This document shows positions 25,573-34,862 of a stretch of DNA of 64,000 nt, in pieces (within the stretch, counting starts at the first letter, position 1; every line of letters starts with the position of its first letter). Origin of the DNA: JABFRJ01 sp031379035 (GTDB lineage Bacteria > Pseudomonadota > Alphaproteobacteria > Rhizobiales > Hyphomicrobiaceae); the NCBI GenBank assembly GCA_031379035.1, contig JANNEU010000083.1:5797-69796 (forward strand), given 5' to 3'. Both the position numbers and the translations under genes were made by a program. The notes beneath the pieces were generated by a model, which was given only the letters and a program-made list of their open reading frames with translations, had not been told where the DNA came from and did not search any database.

Positions 25573-26472
25573 ATGGCCATTCTTGTTGACAGCAGCACCA
25601 AGGTTCTCTGCCAAGGTATTACCGGCAGTCAGGGTACATTCCACACCAAACAGGCGAAAGCCTATGGAACACAAGTGGTTGGGGGTGTGACCCCAGGCAA
25701 AGGTGGAACAATCCATCCGGATGCAGACCTTGCTGGTGTGCCGCTGTTTAACTCGGTTGCAGAAGCCAAGGCCAAAACGGGTGCCAACGCGACCTCGATC
25801 TATGTGCCCCCTCCGTTTGCCGCTGACGCTATTCTTGAAGCGATCGACGCTGAAATTCCGCTGATCATTTGCATCACCGAAGGTATCCCGGTGATGGACA
25901 TGGTGCGCGTGAAGCGGGCGCTGACAGGTTCGTGGTCACGGCTGATTGGGCCTAACTGTCCAGGCGTGCTGACACCGAACCAGTGCAAGATCGGTATCAT
26001 GCCCGGCAATATCTTCCGAAAGGGCCATGTGGGCATCGTCTCGCGGTCCGGTACCTTGACGTATGAAGCGGTGAAGCAGACTTCGGACGCTGGGCTTGGC
26101 CAGTCGACAGCCGTTGGCATCGGCGGTGACCCGGTCAAGGGTACAGAGTTTATCGATGTGCTGGAGATGTTCCTGGCAGACCCCGATACACACTCGATCA
26201 TCATGATCGGCGAGATTGGGGGATCGGCGGAGGAGGACGCAGCGGCGTTTATCAAACGGGAGCGCGCTAAGGGGCGTTCCAAGCCAATGGCCGGCTTTAT
26301 CGCGGGTTCGACGGCACCTCCAGGTCGCCGCATGGGTCATGCGGGCGCGATCATCTCGGGTGGCAAGGGCAAGGCCGAAGACAAGTTCGAAGCGATGCGT
26401 CAGGCCGGCATTGCAATTGCCGATAGCCCAGCGAGCCTCGGCACGACATTGGCAAAGGTGCTGAAGGGTTAG
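25573..26472 (+). CDS. sucD: Succinyl-CoA ligase alpha subunit
   Basis: SucD with SucC makes ATP or GTP from succinyl-CoA. The 299-aa product has the CoA-binding GITGSQGTFHTKQAKAYG, RLIGPNCPGVLTPNQCKIG, SRSGTLTYEA and the phosphorylated His in RRMGHAGAIISGGKG. MtkB (malate-CoA ligase) was considered, but GPNCPGVLTP and the C-terminus fit SucD. sucC, usually directly upstream, is not here; phaB and a porin gene are instead. ATG 25573 gives the family-normal start. Confidence 0.94.
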   Translation: MAILVDSSTKVLCQGITGSQGTFHTKQAKAYGTQVVGGVTPGKGGTIHPDADLAGVPLFNSVAEAKAKTGANATSIYVPPPFAADAILEAIDAEIPLIICITEGIPVMDMVRVKRALTGSWSRLIGPNCPGVLTPNQCKIGIMPGNIFRKGHVGIVSRSGTLTYEAVKQTSDAGLGQSTAVGIGGDPVKGTEFIDVLEMFLADPDTHSIIMIGEIGGSAEEDAAAFIKRERAKGRSKPMAGFIAGSTAPPGRRMGHAGAIISGGKGKAEDKFEAMRQAGIAIADSPASLGTTLAKVLKG

Positions 26473-26537
26473 GCGTTTCGCTATCCTCTGCGTTCGATTG
26501 CGTTTTGTGCGCGTTGCGCTCAGCGGAGCCCCTCAAG

Positions 26538-27152
26538 ATGCAGCGCTTACGAGTTATTCTTGGGATTGGACTGGCCGGCGTAACGCTGATTGCGGACCTG
26601 CGCCCAGGTCGCGCTGCAGAGCCGTGCGTGGATGGCGGGAAGATCGCAACGGTTGCCGAATTCAGTGACGGCAGCACCCTTCGCATTTTGGACCGGACTG
26701 CTGATACCTTGCGCTACGAGGTGGCAGGTTCAAAGGCTGGGAAATCGACCGTGACCGTGAAGAATGGGTTTTTCACCCTCTCCACTGAGACCGGTGCAGA
26801 GTCGAATACGTTCCAATGGCAAGGTGACCTCGATGGTATCGTTGCGCTCAAGGAGGGTGCGAAACATCGGGCCTCGGCCGTCATCAAAAGGGGCGACGGG
26901 GCGGAGGCCCAGGTGGAGGCCGAAATCGCTATTGGGCCGTCGGAGGTAATCACTGTTGAGGGCTGTCCTTATCCGACTGTTCAGGTGACGGTTGTTAACG
27001 AGGTCAAGAGCGCAAAGTCGGTTGGAAAGTCGATGGTGCTGCGGTCTTATCACGCAAAATCGATGCTCACGCTGCGGACGGTGGTTTTCCGATTTTTGGA
27101 AAGCGGTGCGCCAGAGGTGCTTGCAACGTACAATGCTGTCTCGCTGAAATAG
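26538..27152 (+). CDS. Secreted hypothetical protein
   Basis: The 204-aa product has a signal peptide (about 1-28, ending near GRAAEP) and a mature beta-rich part with TVTVKNGFFTLSTETGAESN and two cysteines. The family is not recognised. ATG 26538 begins the signal peptide; an upstream in-frame start at 26505 would spoil it. It lies between sucD and sucA, where no gene is normally present. Confidence 0.6.
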   Translation: MQRLRVILGIGLAGVTLIADLRPGRAAEPCVDGGKIATVAEFSDGSTLRILDRTADTLRYEVAGSKAGKSTVTVKNGFFTLSTETGAESNTFQWQGDLDGIVALKEGAKHRASAVIKRGDGAEAQVEAEIAIGPSEVITVEGCPYPTVQVTVVNEVKSAKSVGKSMVLRSYHAKSMLTLRTVVFRFLESGAPEVLATYNAVSLK

Positions 27153-27185
27153 GTTACTCGGATTTTAACCTTTCCGGACGACTCT

Positions 27186-27215
27186 TTGCACACGTCAGGC
27201 GGGAAGTGGTATAAT
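27186..27215 (+). promoter_or_regulatory. Sigma-70-type promoter upstream of sucA
   Basis: TTGCAC (27186-27191) and a perfect TATAAT (27210-27215) are 18 bases apart. It lies about 250 bases upstream of sucA, leaving a long leader. No other gene is supported between 27152 and 27469. Confidence 0.5.
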
Positions 27216-27468
27216 AATACAAGTCAATCGCCCGTAGGCAGGTTTTGCTGCGGTCACCTGCCTCCGAAAGTTGCAATACTGCGACTCCGGGGATGTTCTT
27301 TGACCATCGTCGGGCCTACCTGTGCGCCCCAGTATGGTTTATGGAAACGCCGACAAATCGGCCTAACTTCCGCCCGGCACTCCCCGCACACCCTTTGCAC
27401 CCCAGACACATACCTTTGCGCGCACTTCGAAGCCCACAGAGGCGCAGCGCCCCGAACGAGAGCCCCTG

Positions 27469-30420
27469 ATGTCCCGCGAGCCAAAGAATACCGCCTTCGC
27501 CCAATCGTCGTTCCTTGATGGAACGAATGCCGCCTACATCGAGCAGATGCAGTCGATCTATGACCGCAACCCTGGCGCGGTGCCGGAGGAATGGCGGCGG
27601 TTTTTCGAAAGCATGCAAGATCCGGAAGCTGGCCATGGGCCTTCGTGGGCGCGGAAGCCCAACGGCAGTGCTCAGGACAAGGATCTGCTAGGGGCGTTGA
27701 CAGGCGACTATGGGCCGAACGAGGCTGAATTGCGTGGGCGGATCGAGAATAGGGCACAGCAGGCAGGCTATGACCTGACGCCGGTCGCCAGCTTCCGAGC
27801 GACGCAGGACAGCATTCGTGCGCTGATGCTGATCCGCGCTTATCGCGTGATGGGGCATTTGATCGCTGATCTGGACCCGCTCGATCTGACCGAACGTAAG
27901 GTCCACAAGGAACTGAAGCCGGAGACGTATGGTTTCACTGACGCTGATCTCGACCGGCCGATCTTCATCGACAAGGTGCTTGGCCTTGAGATGGCGACGG
28001 TGCGCCAGATCCTCAAAATTTTGAAGCGCACGTACTGCCGGCATATCGGCGTCGAATTCATGCACATCACGTCGCCGGCGCAGAAGGCGTGGATCCAGGA
28101 GCGCATCGAGGGTGCCGACAAAGACGTTGTATTCACGGCCGAGGGCAAGAAGGCCATCCTCAACAAACTGATCGAGGCCGAAGGCTTCGAGAAATTCGCG
28201 GATGTGAAGTACACCGGCACCAAGCGCTTCGGGCTTGAGGGTGCGGAGTCGATGGTGCCGGCGCTCGAACAAATCATCAAGCGCGGCGGGCAGCTCGGCG
28301 TGAAGGAGATCGTGATCGGCATGGCCCATCGCGGGCGGCTTAATACGCTCGCCAACGTAATGTCGAAGCCACTGCGCGCGATCTTCAATGAGTTTCGCGG
28401 TGGTTCGTTCAAGCCCGATGACGTCGAAGGTTCCGGCGATGTTAAGTACCACCTCGGGGCTTCTTCGGACCGCGAGTTTGACGGCAACAAGGTGCACCTG
28501 TCGCTGACGGCGAACCCGTCGCATCTCGAAATCGTTGATCCGGTGGTGCTGGGCAAAGTGCGCGCTAAGCAAGATCAGCATGGCTGCCTGCCGAATGACC
28601 GGCGCGCGGTGCTGCCGCTGCTGATCCATGGTGATGCGGCGTTTGCTGGCCAGGGCGTGGTGCCTGAGTGCCTGGGCCTCTCGGGATTGCGTGGTCACCG
28701 GACGGGCGGGTCGATCCACTTCGTCATCAACAACCAGATCGGGTTCACGACTAACCCAAAATTCTCGCGCTCGTCACCCTACTGCACCGACGTCGCAAAG
28801 ATGGTCGAAGCACCGATCTTCCACGTGAATGGGGATGATCCGGAAGCAGTGGTGCATGTCGCAAAGATTGCGACCGAGTTCCGCATGAAATTCCAGAAAC
28901 CTGTGGTGATCGATCTGATCTGCTATCGACGCCACGGGCACAACGAGGGCGATGAGCCGGCATTCACGCAGCCGCTGATGTATCGCAAGATCAAGGCGCA
29001 GCCGACGACGGTGACGCTGTATTCGAAGAAGCTGGTCGATGAAGGCACGATGACGGCGGCGGACGTAGAGGGCATGCAAGCCCGCTTTCGTGCGACGCTC
29101 GATGAGGAGCTTACGGCATCAGAAGGCTACAAGCCGAACAAGGCGGATTGGCTGGATGGCCGCTGGTCAACGGTCGGCAAGGACGAGGACGAGGAGCGGC
29201 GCGGCAATACAGGCGTTGCAGTCGATGTGTTGAAGGACGTGGGCCGACGGCTGACGGCCATTCCCAACGACTTTAACGCGCACAAGACGATCACGCGCCT
29301 GATCGAACGGCGCCGAGAGATGGTCGAAACGGGCCAGGGTATCGACTGGGCGATGGCGGAACATCTGGCGTTCGGCACACTGGTACGTGAGAAGTTTCAC
29401 GTACGGCTGTCAGGTCAAGATAGTGAGCGGGGCACGTTCTCGCAGCGGCACTCGGTGCTGACCGATCAGGAGACCGAGCGCCACTACACGCCGCTAAAGC
29501 ACGTGTCGCCGGATCAGGCGCGCTTCGAAGTCATCAACTCGATGCTGTCGGAAGAGGCGGTGCTTGGCTTCGAGTACGGCTATTCGCTGGCCGAACCGAT
29601 GTCGCTGGTACTGTGGGAAGCGCAGTTTGGTGATTTTGCGAACGGCGCGCAGGTGATCTTCGATCAGTTCCTCTCATCTGGCGAGCGCAAGTGGCTGCGG
29701 ATGAGCGGTCTCGTGTGTCTCCTGCCGCATGGCTATGAGGGTCAGGGACCGGAGCATTCGTCGGCGCGGCTTGAGCGCTTCTTGCAGTTGTCGGCGGAAG
29801 ACAACTGGCAGGTGGCGAACTGCACGACGCCGTCGAACTACTTCCACATTCTGCGCCGCCAGCTGCAGCGCAAAGTGCGCAAACCGCTGATCCTGATGAC
29901 GCCGAAGTCGCTGCTGCGGCATAAGCGGGTGACGTCAACGATTGGAGAGTTTGCGACAGGGACCAGCTTCCATCGCCTGCTGTGGGACGACGCCCAGTCG
30001 CGCTCGGCGGAGCAGAGGGCTGGTGAGAAGATCACACTCAAGCCGGATGCTGGCATGCGCCGTGTCGTACTGTGCTCGGGCAAGGTCTACTACGATCTCT
30101 ATGAGGCGCGCGAAGCCGCTGGCATGGACGATGTCTATCTGCTGCGGGTTGAGCAACTGTATCCGTTCCCCCTCAAAGCGCTCGTCGCTGAGCTCACGCG
30201 CTTTTCGAACGCGGATATCGTCTGGTGCCAGGAAGAGCCGCAAAACATGGGCGCGTGGTCGTTCGTGGCACCGCAGCTTGAGTGGGTGCTGGAGCGTGCG
30301 CCGACCAAATCGAAACGCGCGAGCTATGCCGGACGGCATGCCTCGGCTTCCACTGCCACCGGCCAAGCCAGCCGCCATGCGGCTGAACAAAAGGCGCTGA
30401 TTGAGCAGGCGTTGAAATGA
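27469..30420 (+). CDS. sucA: 2-oxoglutarate dehydrogenase E1 component
   Basis: SucA decarboxylates 2-oxoglutarate with thiamine diphosphate and passes the succinyl group to SucB. The 983-aa product starts with FLDGTNAAYIEQMQSIYDRN (the E2-binding N-terminal motif), has GMAHRGRLNTLANV, VINNQIGFTTNP, CYRRHGHNEGDEPAFTQP and EQLYPFP near the end. All conserved parts are present at full family length. The gap to sucB is 109 bases and contains an inverted repeat. Confidence 0.97.
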   Translation: MSREPKNTAFAQSSFLDGTNAAYIEQMQSIYDRNPGAVPEEWRRFFESMQDPEAGHGPSWARKPNGSAQDKDLLGALTGDYGPNEAELRGRIENRAQQAGYDLTPVASFRATQDSIRALMLIRAYRVMGHLIADLDPLDLTERKVHKELKPETYGFTDADLDRPIFIDKVLGLEMATVRQILKILKRTYCRHIGVEFMHITSPAQKAWIQERIEGADKDVVFTAEGKKAILNKLIEAEGFEKFADVKYTGTKRFGLEGAESMVPALEQIIKRGGQLGVKEIVIGMAHRGRLNTLANVMSKPLRAIFNEFRGGSFKPDDVEGSGDVKYHLGASSDREFDGNKVHLSLTANPSHLEIVDPVVLGKVRAKQDQHGCLPNDRRAVLPLLIHGDAAFAGQGVVPECLGLSGLRGHRTGGSIHFVINNQIGFTTNPKFSRSSPYCTDVAKMVEAPIFHVNGDDPEAVVHVAKIATEFRMKFQKPVVIDLICYRRHGHNEGDEPAFTQPLMYRKIKAQPTTVTLYSKKLVDEGTMTAADVEGMQARFRATLDEELTASEGYKPNKADWLDGRWSTVGKDEDEERRGNTGVAVDVLKDVGRRLTAIPNDFNAHKTITRLIERRREMVETGQGIDWAMAEHLAFGTLVREKFHVRLSGQDSERGTFSQRHSVLTDQETERHYTPLKHVSPDQARFEVINSMLSEEAVLGFEYGYSLAEPMSLVLWEAQFGDFANGAQVIFDQFLSSGERKWLRMSGLVCLLPHGYEGQGPEHSSARLERFLQLSAEDNWQVANCTTPSNYFHILRRQLQRKVRKPLILMTPKSLLRHKRVTSTIGEFATGTSFHRLLWDDAQSRSAEQRAGEKITLKPDAGMRRVVLCSGKVYYDLYEAREAAGMDDVYLLRVEQLYPFPLKALVAELTRFSNADIVWCQEEPQNMGAWSFVAPQLEWVLERAPTKSKRASYAGRHASASTATGQASRHAAEQKALIEQALK

Positions 30421-30425
30421 GTGCG

Positions 30426-30503
30426 TAGTCCGTGGTGCTTAGTGCGTAGTGCCGGGGAACGAACCTTGGCGCGCGTGAGCTACGGACTAAGCACTACGGG
30501 CTA
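30426..30503. repeat. Imperfect inverted repeat between sucA and sucB
   Basis: Arms 30426-30449 and 30480-30503 (24 bases each, 21 matching) face each other across a 30-base spacer. The core contains CTTAGT/ACTAAG-type words. This looks like a dispersed intergenic palindrome; in the transcript it would fold between the two coding regions. Confidence 0.65.
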
Positions 30504-30529
30504 AGAACTCCTTTTCTTGAGACATCTCC

Positions 30530-31792
30530 ATGACCATTGAAATTAAAGTGCCACCGCTGGGCGAGAGCGTGACGGAAGCGACTGTCGGCAAATGGTTCAA
30601 AAAGGCCGGCGACGCCGTAAAGGTCGATGAGCCGTTGTGCGAGCTGGAGACGGACAAGGTGACGGTTGAAGTGCCGGCACCGGTGTCGGGGATGCTGGCG
30701 GCGATCAACGTCGAACAGGGCGCGACGATTGGGGTGGGTGGCGTGCTGGGTTCGATCCGTGAAGGCGCGAGTGGCGCTGCGACGGCCGCACCACTGGCAG
30801 CGGCTCCGGCTAAGGCTGCCGTACCTGCGGCCGTCGCCGCTGCTGCTTCGTCTATGCCGCCAGCGCCCGCTGCGCGCCGCATGATGGACGAGATCGGCAT
30901 CACCACGGCTGATGTCGCAGGTTCCGGACGACGCGGGCAGGTGCTGAAGGAAGACGTGATGGCGGTGGCGCGCGGCTCGGGCGCGGCGGGCGTATCGGCA
31001 CCAACTGCGTCGATGCCAGTGGCCTACGCGCCGCCGCCGATGCCGGCCGCGGCACCTGCGGCATCGCGCATGCCGTCGATTGGGACAGATGGTGCGCGCG
31101 AGGAGCGGGTTAAGATGACCCGCTTGCGCCAAACGATCGCGCGGCGCCTGAAGGACGCGCAGAACAATGCGGCCATGCTGACGACGTTCAACGACGTCGA
31201 CATGAGCAACGTCATGAAGCTGCGCGCCGACTACAAGGAGCTGTTCGAGAAGCGGCATGGCACGAAACTGGGCTTCATGGGCTTCTTTGTGAAAGCTTGC
31301 ATTCAGGCGCTGAAGGAAATCCCGGCGGTGAATGCCGAGATCGACGGCCAGGACATTATCTACAAGAACTACTATCACGTCGGCGTGGCGGTCGGCACGG
31401 ACAAGGGCTTGGTGGTGCCGGTCGTGCGCGAGGCGGATCATCTCAACCTCGCCGAGATTGAGAAAACCATTGCCGGCTTCGGCAAACGCGCGCGCGACGG
31501 CAAGCTCACCATCGAAGAGATGCAGGGTGGCACCTTCACGATCTCGAACGGCGGCACCTATGGCTCGATGATGTCGACGCCGATTTTGAATGCGCCGCAG
31601 TCCGGCATTCTGGGGATGCACCGCATCGAGGACCGTCCCGTCGTGCGCAATGGGCAGATCGTCATCCGCCCGATGATGTATCTGGCGCTCAGCTACGATC
31701 ACCGTATTGTGGATGGCAAGGACGCGGTCACCTTCCTGGTGCGCGTCAAAGAGTGCCTGGAAGATCCACAGCGGTTTGTGCTGGAGCTTTGA
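30530..31792 (+). CDS. sucB: Dihydrolipoyllysine-residue succinyltransferase (E2)
   Basis: The 420-aa E2 has one lipoyl domain (1-77) with the lipoylated Lys in ELETDKVTVEV, an Ala/Pro-rich linker, a peripheral subunit-binding domain with RRMMDEIGITTADVAGSGRR, a second linker, and the catalytic domain with TFNDVDMSNVMKLRADYKE and the HxxxD active site in YDHRIVDGKDAV. All functional residues are present. Confidence 0.97.
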   Translation: MTIEIKVPPLGESVTEATVGKWFKKAGDAVKVDEPLCELETDKVTVEVPAPVSGMLAAINVEQGATIGVGGVLGSIREGASGAATAAPLAAAPAKAAVPAAVAAAASSMPPAPAARRMMDEIGITTADVAGSGRRGQVLKEDVMAVARGSGAAGVSAPTASMPVAYAPPPMPAAAPAASRMPSIGTDGAREERVKMTRLRQTIARRLKDAQNNAAMLTTFNDVDMSNVMKLRADYKELFEKRHGTKLGFMGFFVKACIQALKEIPAVNAEIDGQDIIYKNYYHVGVAVGTDKGLVVPVVREADHLNLAEIEKTIAGFGKRARDGKLTIEEMQGGTFTISNGGTYGSMMSTPILNAPQSGILGMHRIEDRPVVRNGQIVIRPMMYLALSYDHRIVDGKDAVTFLVRVKECLEDPQRFVLEL

Positions 31793-31802
31793 GGACCGAC
31801 CG

Positions 31803-32201
31803 ATGGCCGATGACGAAGCGGATCCTCGTTTTGAGAGACTGATTGGCTTCCTCAGGCGCATTCCGGCGATTGAAGACGGCATCGGTTGTGGCGCGTTCGA
31901 CGATCAGCGCTGGTGGGTCAAGTTTTCGATCGACATAGAGCATGCGTTAGCATGGCAAGTTGTGCAGGAGCTTGGCCACGTCCTGAACTATGTGTCGCTA
32001 GACGAACGTTTGCCGACGGCCTTCATGCCGGTGTCGCCACCGCCTTACATGAACGGTGGACCACGCGCGTATCTTGCGTGGGTGATCGAAACGAAGGACC
32101 TCGAATTCACACCAGATCAGACCGCTGAATGGCTTGAGAGCCGGTTGCCGCGTCCCGTTGACGATCCGACACATTGGAGCCGTGGTAATGACGACGACTG
32201 A
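31803..32201 (+). CDS. Conserved small protein of unknown function
   Basis: The 132-aa acidic product has RFERLIGFLRRIPAIEDGIG, WWVKFSIDIEHALAWQVVQE and a C-terminal WLESRLPRPVDDPTHWSRG. It has the look of a compact alpha/beta protein but I do not recognise the family. The segment GGPRAYLAWVIE is likely conserved. It lies 10 bases after sucB and may be co-transcribed with it. Confidence 0.65.
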   Translation: MADDEADPRFERLIGFLRRIPAIEDGIGCGAFDDQRWWVKFSIDIEHALAWQVVQELGHVLNYVSLDERLPTAFMPVSPPPYMNGGPRAYLAWVIETKDLEFTPDQTAEWLESRLPRPVDDPTHWSRGNDDD

Positions 32202-32213
32202 GGCACGTGGTCG

Positions 32214-32253
32214 AAAAAAATCCCCTGGAGCAAGGGGGGTGGAGCTCCAGGGG
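32214..32253. terminator. Strong hairpin between the sucB unit and lpdA
   Basis: A perfect 10-bp stem (32222-32231 with 32244-32253) with a 12-base loop is preceded by seven A on the plus strand. On the minus strand it reads as stem plus seven T. On the plus strand no T-run follows, so it may be a weak terminator or attenuator for sucA-sucB. Confidence 0.45.
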
Positions 32254-32461
32254 TGACGCTGACAAGACCCTTGAGGCAACACGGTCAATTGGGGAAGACA
32301 GTGCGCAGATCATTGGGCGTTGACGAGGTCTTACGTTAGGCTCGCACTGATGAGAACCACGTGCGGGGAATAGCTGTTTTATTGTAATGCAAACAATCCG
32401 CATCCTGACGGATATCCGCGGCGCAGATGCCCGCTCCCGTTGATGAGCCCTGAGGACGACT

Positions 32462-33889
32462 ATGACCGCCACATTGCCTGTAACAACCTTGGCAAGCTAC
32501 GACCTGATCGTGATCGGCACGGGGCCGGGCGGCTATGTGTGCGCCATTCGTGCGGCTCAGCTGGGCCTGAAAGTTGCCGTCGTCGAGAAGCGCACGACGC
32601 ACGGTGGTACCTGCCTTAACGTCGGCTGCATACCTTCTAAGGCACTTTTGCATGCCTCAGAGCTGTTCGATGAAGCCGGCCACGGCTTCGCCGGCATGGG
32701 CATCAATGTGAAGCCGGAACTCGATCTCGCAAAGATGCTCGCCTACAAGGACGACGGCGTGAAGGGCAATGTGGCCGGCGTCGAGTTCCTGCTGAAGAAG
32801 AACAAGGTCGATGTGCATTTCGGTACCGGCCGGGTGAAGGCTGCCGGCACTGTCGAAGTGACAACGGTGGCTGGTGAGACCAAGTCATTGGCGACCAAGA
32901 GCATCGTTATTGCCACCGGTTCGGACATCGCCCGGTTGCCGGGCATTGAGATCGACGAGAAGCAGGTCGTGTCCTCGACCGGTGCGCTCACGCTTGATCG
33001 CGTGCCCGCGAAAATGCTGGTCGTCGGGGCGGGTGTGATCGGGCTTGAACTCGGCTCCGTGTGGCGCCGGCTCGGGGCTGAGGTAACAGTTGTTGAATAT
33101 CTCGACCGCATTCTGCCGGGCATGGACAGCGACGTTGCGAAGAGCTTCCAGCGCATTCTCGCCAAGCAGGGCATAGCGTTCAAGCTCGCCTCGAAGGTGA
33201 CGGCGCTCACCAAGGATGCCAGCGGCTGCACTGTGAAGATCGAACCGGCAGCGGGCGGCGTGGCAGAGACCGCGTTTGCCGATGTGGTGCTCGTCTGTAT
33301 CGGCCGGGTGCCTTACACGGAAGGGCTGGGCCTTGAGGCTGCAGGTGTCGCGGTTGATACCAAGAAGCGCGTGGTCGTCGATGCGCACTACATGACGAAT
33401 GTGCCGGGCATCTACGCCATCGGTGATGTCATCGCCGGGCCGATGCTGGCGCACAAGGCAGAAGACGAGGGCGTGGCCGTTGCCGAAATTCTGGCGGGTC
33501 AGGCGGGGCACGTGAACTACGACGTGATTCCGAACGTCATCTACACCGCGCCTGAAGTTGCCACCGTCGGCAAGAGTGAAGATGAGCTGAAAATGGCGGG
33601 CATTGCCTACAACGTCGGCAAGTTCCCGTTCATGGCCAACGGCCGCGCTAAGGTGAACCGTACCACGGATGGCTTCGTGAAGGTGCTGGCGGATGCGGCG
33701 ACCGACCGCGTGCTGGGTGTACATATTATCGGTCCGCACGCCGGCGAGATGATCGGGGAATGCTCAGTGATCATGGAGTTCGGCGGTAGCGCGGAAGATC
33801 TCGCTCGCACCTGCCACGCTCATCCGACGCTGACCGAAGCGATCAAAGAAGCCGCCATGGCGGTCGACAAGCGGGCCGTGCATATGTGA
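32462..33889 (+). CDS. lpdA: Dihydrolipoyl dehydrogenase (E3)
   Basis: E3 reoxidises the dihydrolipoyl groups of SucB. The 475-aa flavoprotein has IGTGPGGYVCAIRAAQLGLK (FAD), the redox pair in GGTCLNVGCIPSKALLHASE, VVGAGVIGLELGSVWRRLGA (NAD) and the C-terminal His-Glu couple in CHAHPTLTEAIKEAAMAVD. GAGGACG precedes the ATG. It ends 12 bases before the oppositely oriented DUF1003 gene. Confidence 0.96.
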   Translation: MTATLPVTTLASYDLIVIGTGPGGYVCAIRAAQLGLKVAVVEKRTTHGGTCLNVGCIPSKALLHASELFDEAGHGFAGMGINVKPELDLAKMLAYKDDGVKGNVAGVEFLLKKNKVDVHFGTGRVKAAGTVEVTTVAGETKSLATKSIVIATGSDIARLPGIEIDEKQVVSSTGALTLDRVPAKMLVVGAGVIGLELGSVWRRLGAEVTVVEYLDRILPGMDSDVAKSFQRILAKQGIAFKLASKVTALTKDASGCTVKIEPAAGGVAETAFADVVLVCIGRVPYTEGLGLEAAGVAVDTKKRVVVDAHYMTNVPGIYAIGDVIAGPMLAHKAEDEGVAVAEILAGQAGHVNYDVIPNVIYTAPEVATVGKSEDELKMAGIAYNVGKFPFMANGRAKVNRTTDGFVKVLADAATDRVLGVHIIGPHAGEMIGECSVIMEFGGSAEDLARTCHAHPTLTEAIKEAAMAVDKRAVHM

Positions 33890-33901
33890 AGGACTGGAAC
33901 C

Positions 33902-34648
33902 TCACTTCTTCAATCGCTTTTCCTGCATGATCTCCAGCTGCATGCGTTGGATTTCGGCGAGGCGTTGCCATTGCTTGGAGATCAGGTGGTCGAGCTTTTC
34001 GTGCAGGTGGCGGATTTCGAGCTCGGCTTTAAGATTGACTCGATAGTCGTTCAACGCGCGGAGCCGATCTTTCGCCTCCTGACGCTTCTGGCTCATCATG
34101 ATGATCGGTGCCTGGATGGCCGCGAGGCAGGACAGGATCAGATTGAGCAGGATGAACGGATAGGTGTCGAAAGCCCGCTTTTCGCCCATGGCGAGATTGA
34201 TGGCGATCCAGACGGCGAGAATGGCCGCGAAAGTGATCAGAAAAGCCCAGCTGCCGCCGAAGGTTGCGAGGTGATCTGAAAGACGCTGGCCGAATGTGCG
34301 ATCTTCCTGGAAATCGTCTTCGACGTTTTCGGCGATGGTGTCGTGATTGGCGATGCTTTCGGCGACTTGCCGTTCGAGTTCGGTGAACTCACCGTGCTCG
34401 TTTTCGAGCAACTCTTCGACGTACTTCATGCGGTAGCGGGCTAATGTAATCGTGCTGATCAACGCCTCTCCCTGCAATGCCGGATGATCTTTGCGAATAT
34501 GGTCGGCGAGGCTTGGGCGCACGGCATCCAGAGGCACGAGGTCGCGTTTGCGGGTCGGCAGACCCGATACAGCGCAGACATGCTTCGACGTTTCCTGCTC
34601 ATGATGCGGCGCGGCAACAGGTGTGTCTTGAGCAGTCGTGTCTGTCAT
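33902..34648 (-). CDS. DUF1003 family membrane protein
   Basis: The 248-aa product has an N-terminal HVCAVSGLPTRKRDLVPLDA and LADHIRKDHP segment with a C-x-x-x-G type knuckle, then a DUF1003 domain with two membrane segments (about 150-200): FGGSWAFLITFAAILAVWIA and YPFILLNLILSCLAAIQAPI, then the family-typical MMSQKRQEAKDRLRALNDYR and a coiled-coil C-terminus. The role of DUF1003 is unknown. The start at 34648 fits the family; the longer in-frame N-terminus to 34738 does not. Confidence 0.85.
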   Translation of the reverse strand: MTDTTAQDTPVAAPHHEQETSKHVCAVSGLPTRKRDLVPLDAVRPSLADHIRKDHPALQGEALISTITLARYRMKYVEELLENEHGEFTELERQVAESIANHDTIAENVEDDFQEDRTFGQRLSDHLATFGGSWAFLITFAAILAVWIAINLAMGEKRAFDTYPFILLNLILSCLAAIQAPIIMMSQKRQEAKDRLRALNDYRVNLKAELEIRHLHEKLDHLISKQWQRLAEIQRMQLEIMQEKRLKK

Positions 34649-34862
34649 GATGATCTTCCGGGAAAAGCCGCCGCCGCTCATGAAGCGTTGGGCGTCTTTA
34701 GCTTTGCAGTGGACAGGGCGCAAAGGGTTGCGACGCAACGATGACGTATTTTTGCAATCGCGATACTATCATAGGTGGGCTGGATTCGCCCTGTCGCATC
34801 GCCGCCATGTTTTCGCCGCACAGCGAACGGTGTCGCGCGATGCGCAGACGGGGACAGGAGCC

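Noticed and set aside
30494..31882. 462-aa open frame on the minus strand opposite sucB
   Set aside because: Antisense shadow; sucB domains are all intact on the plus strand.
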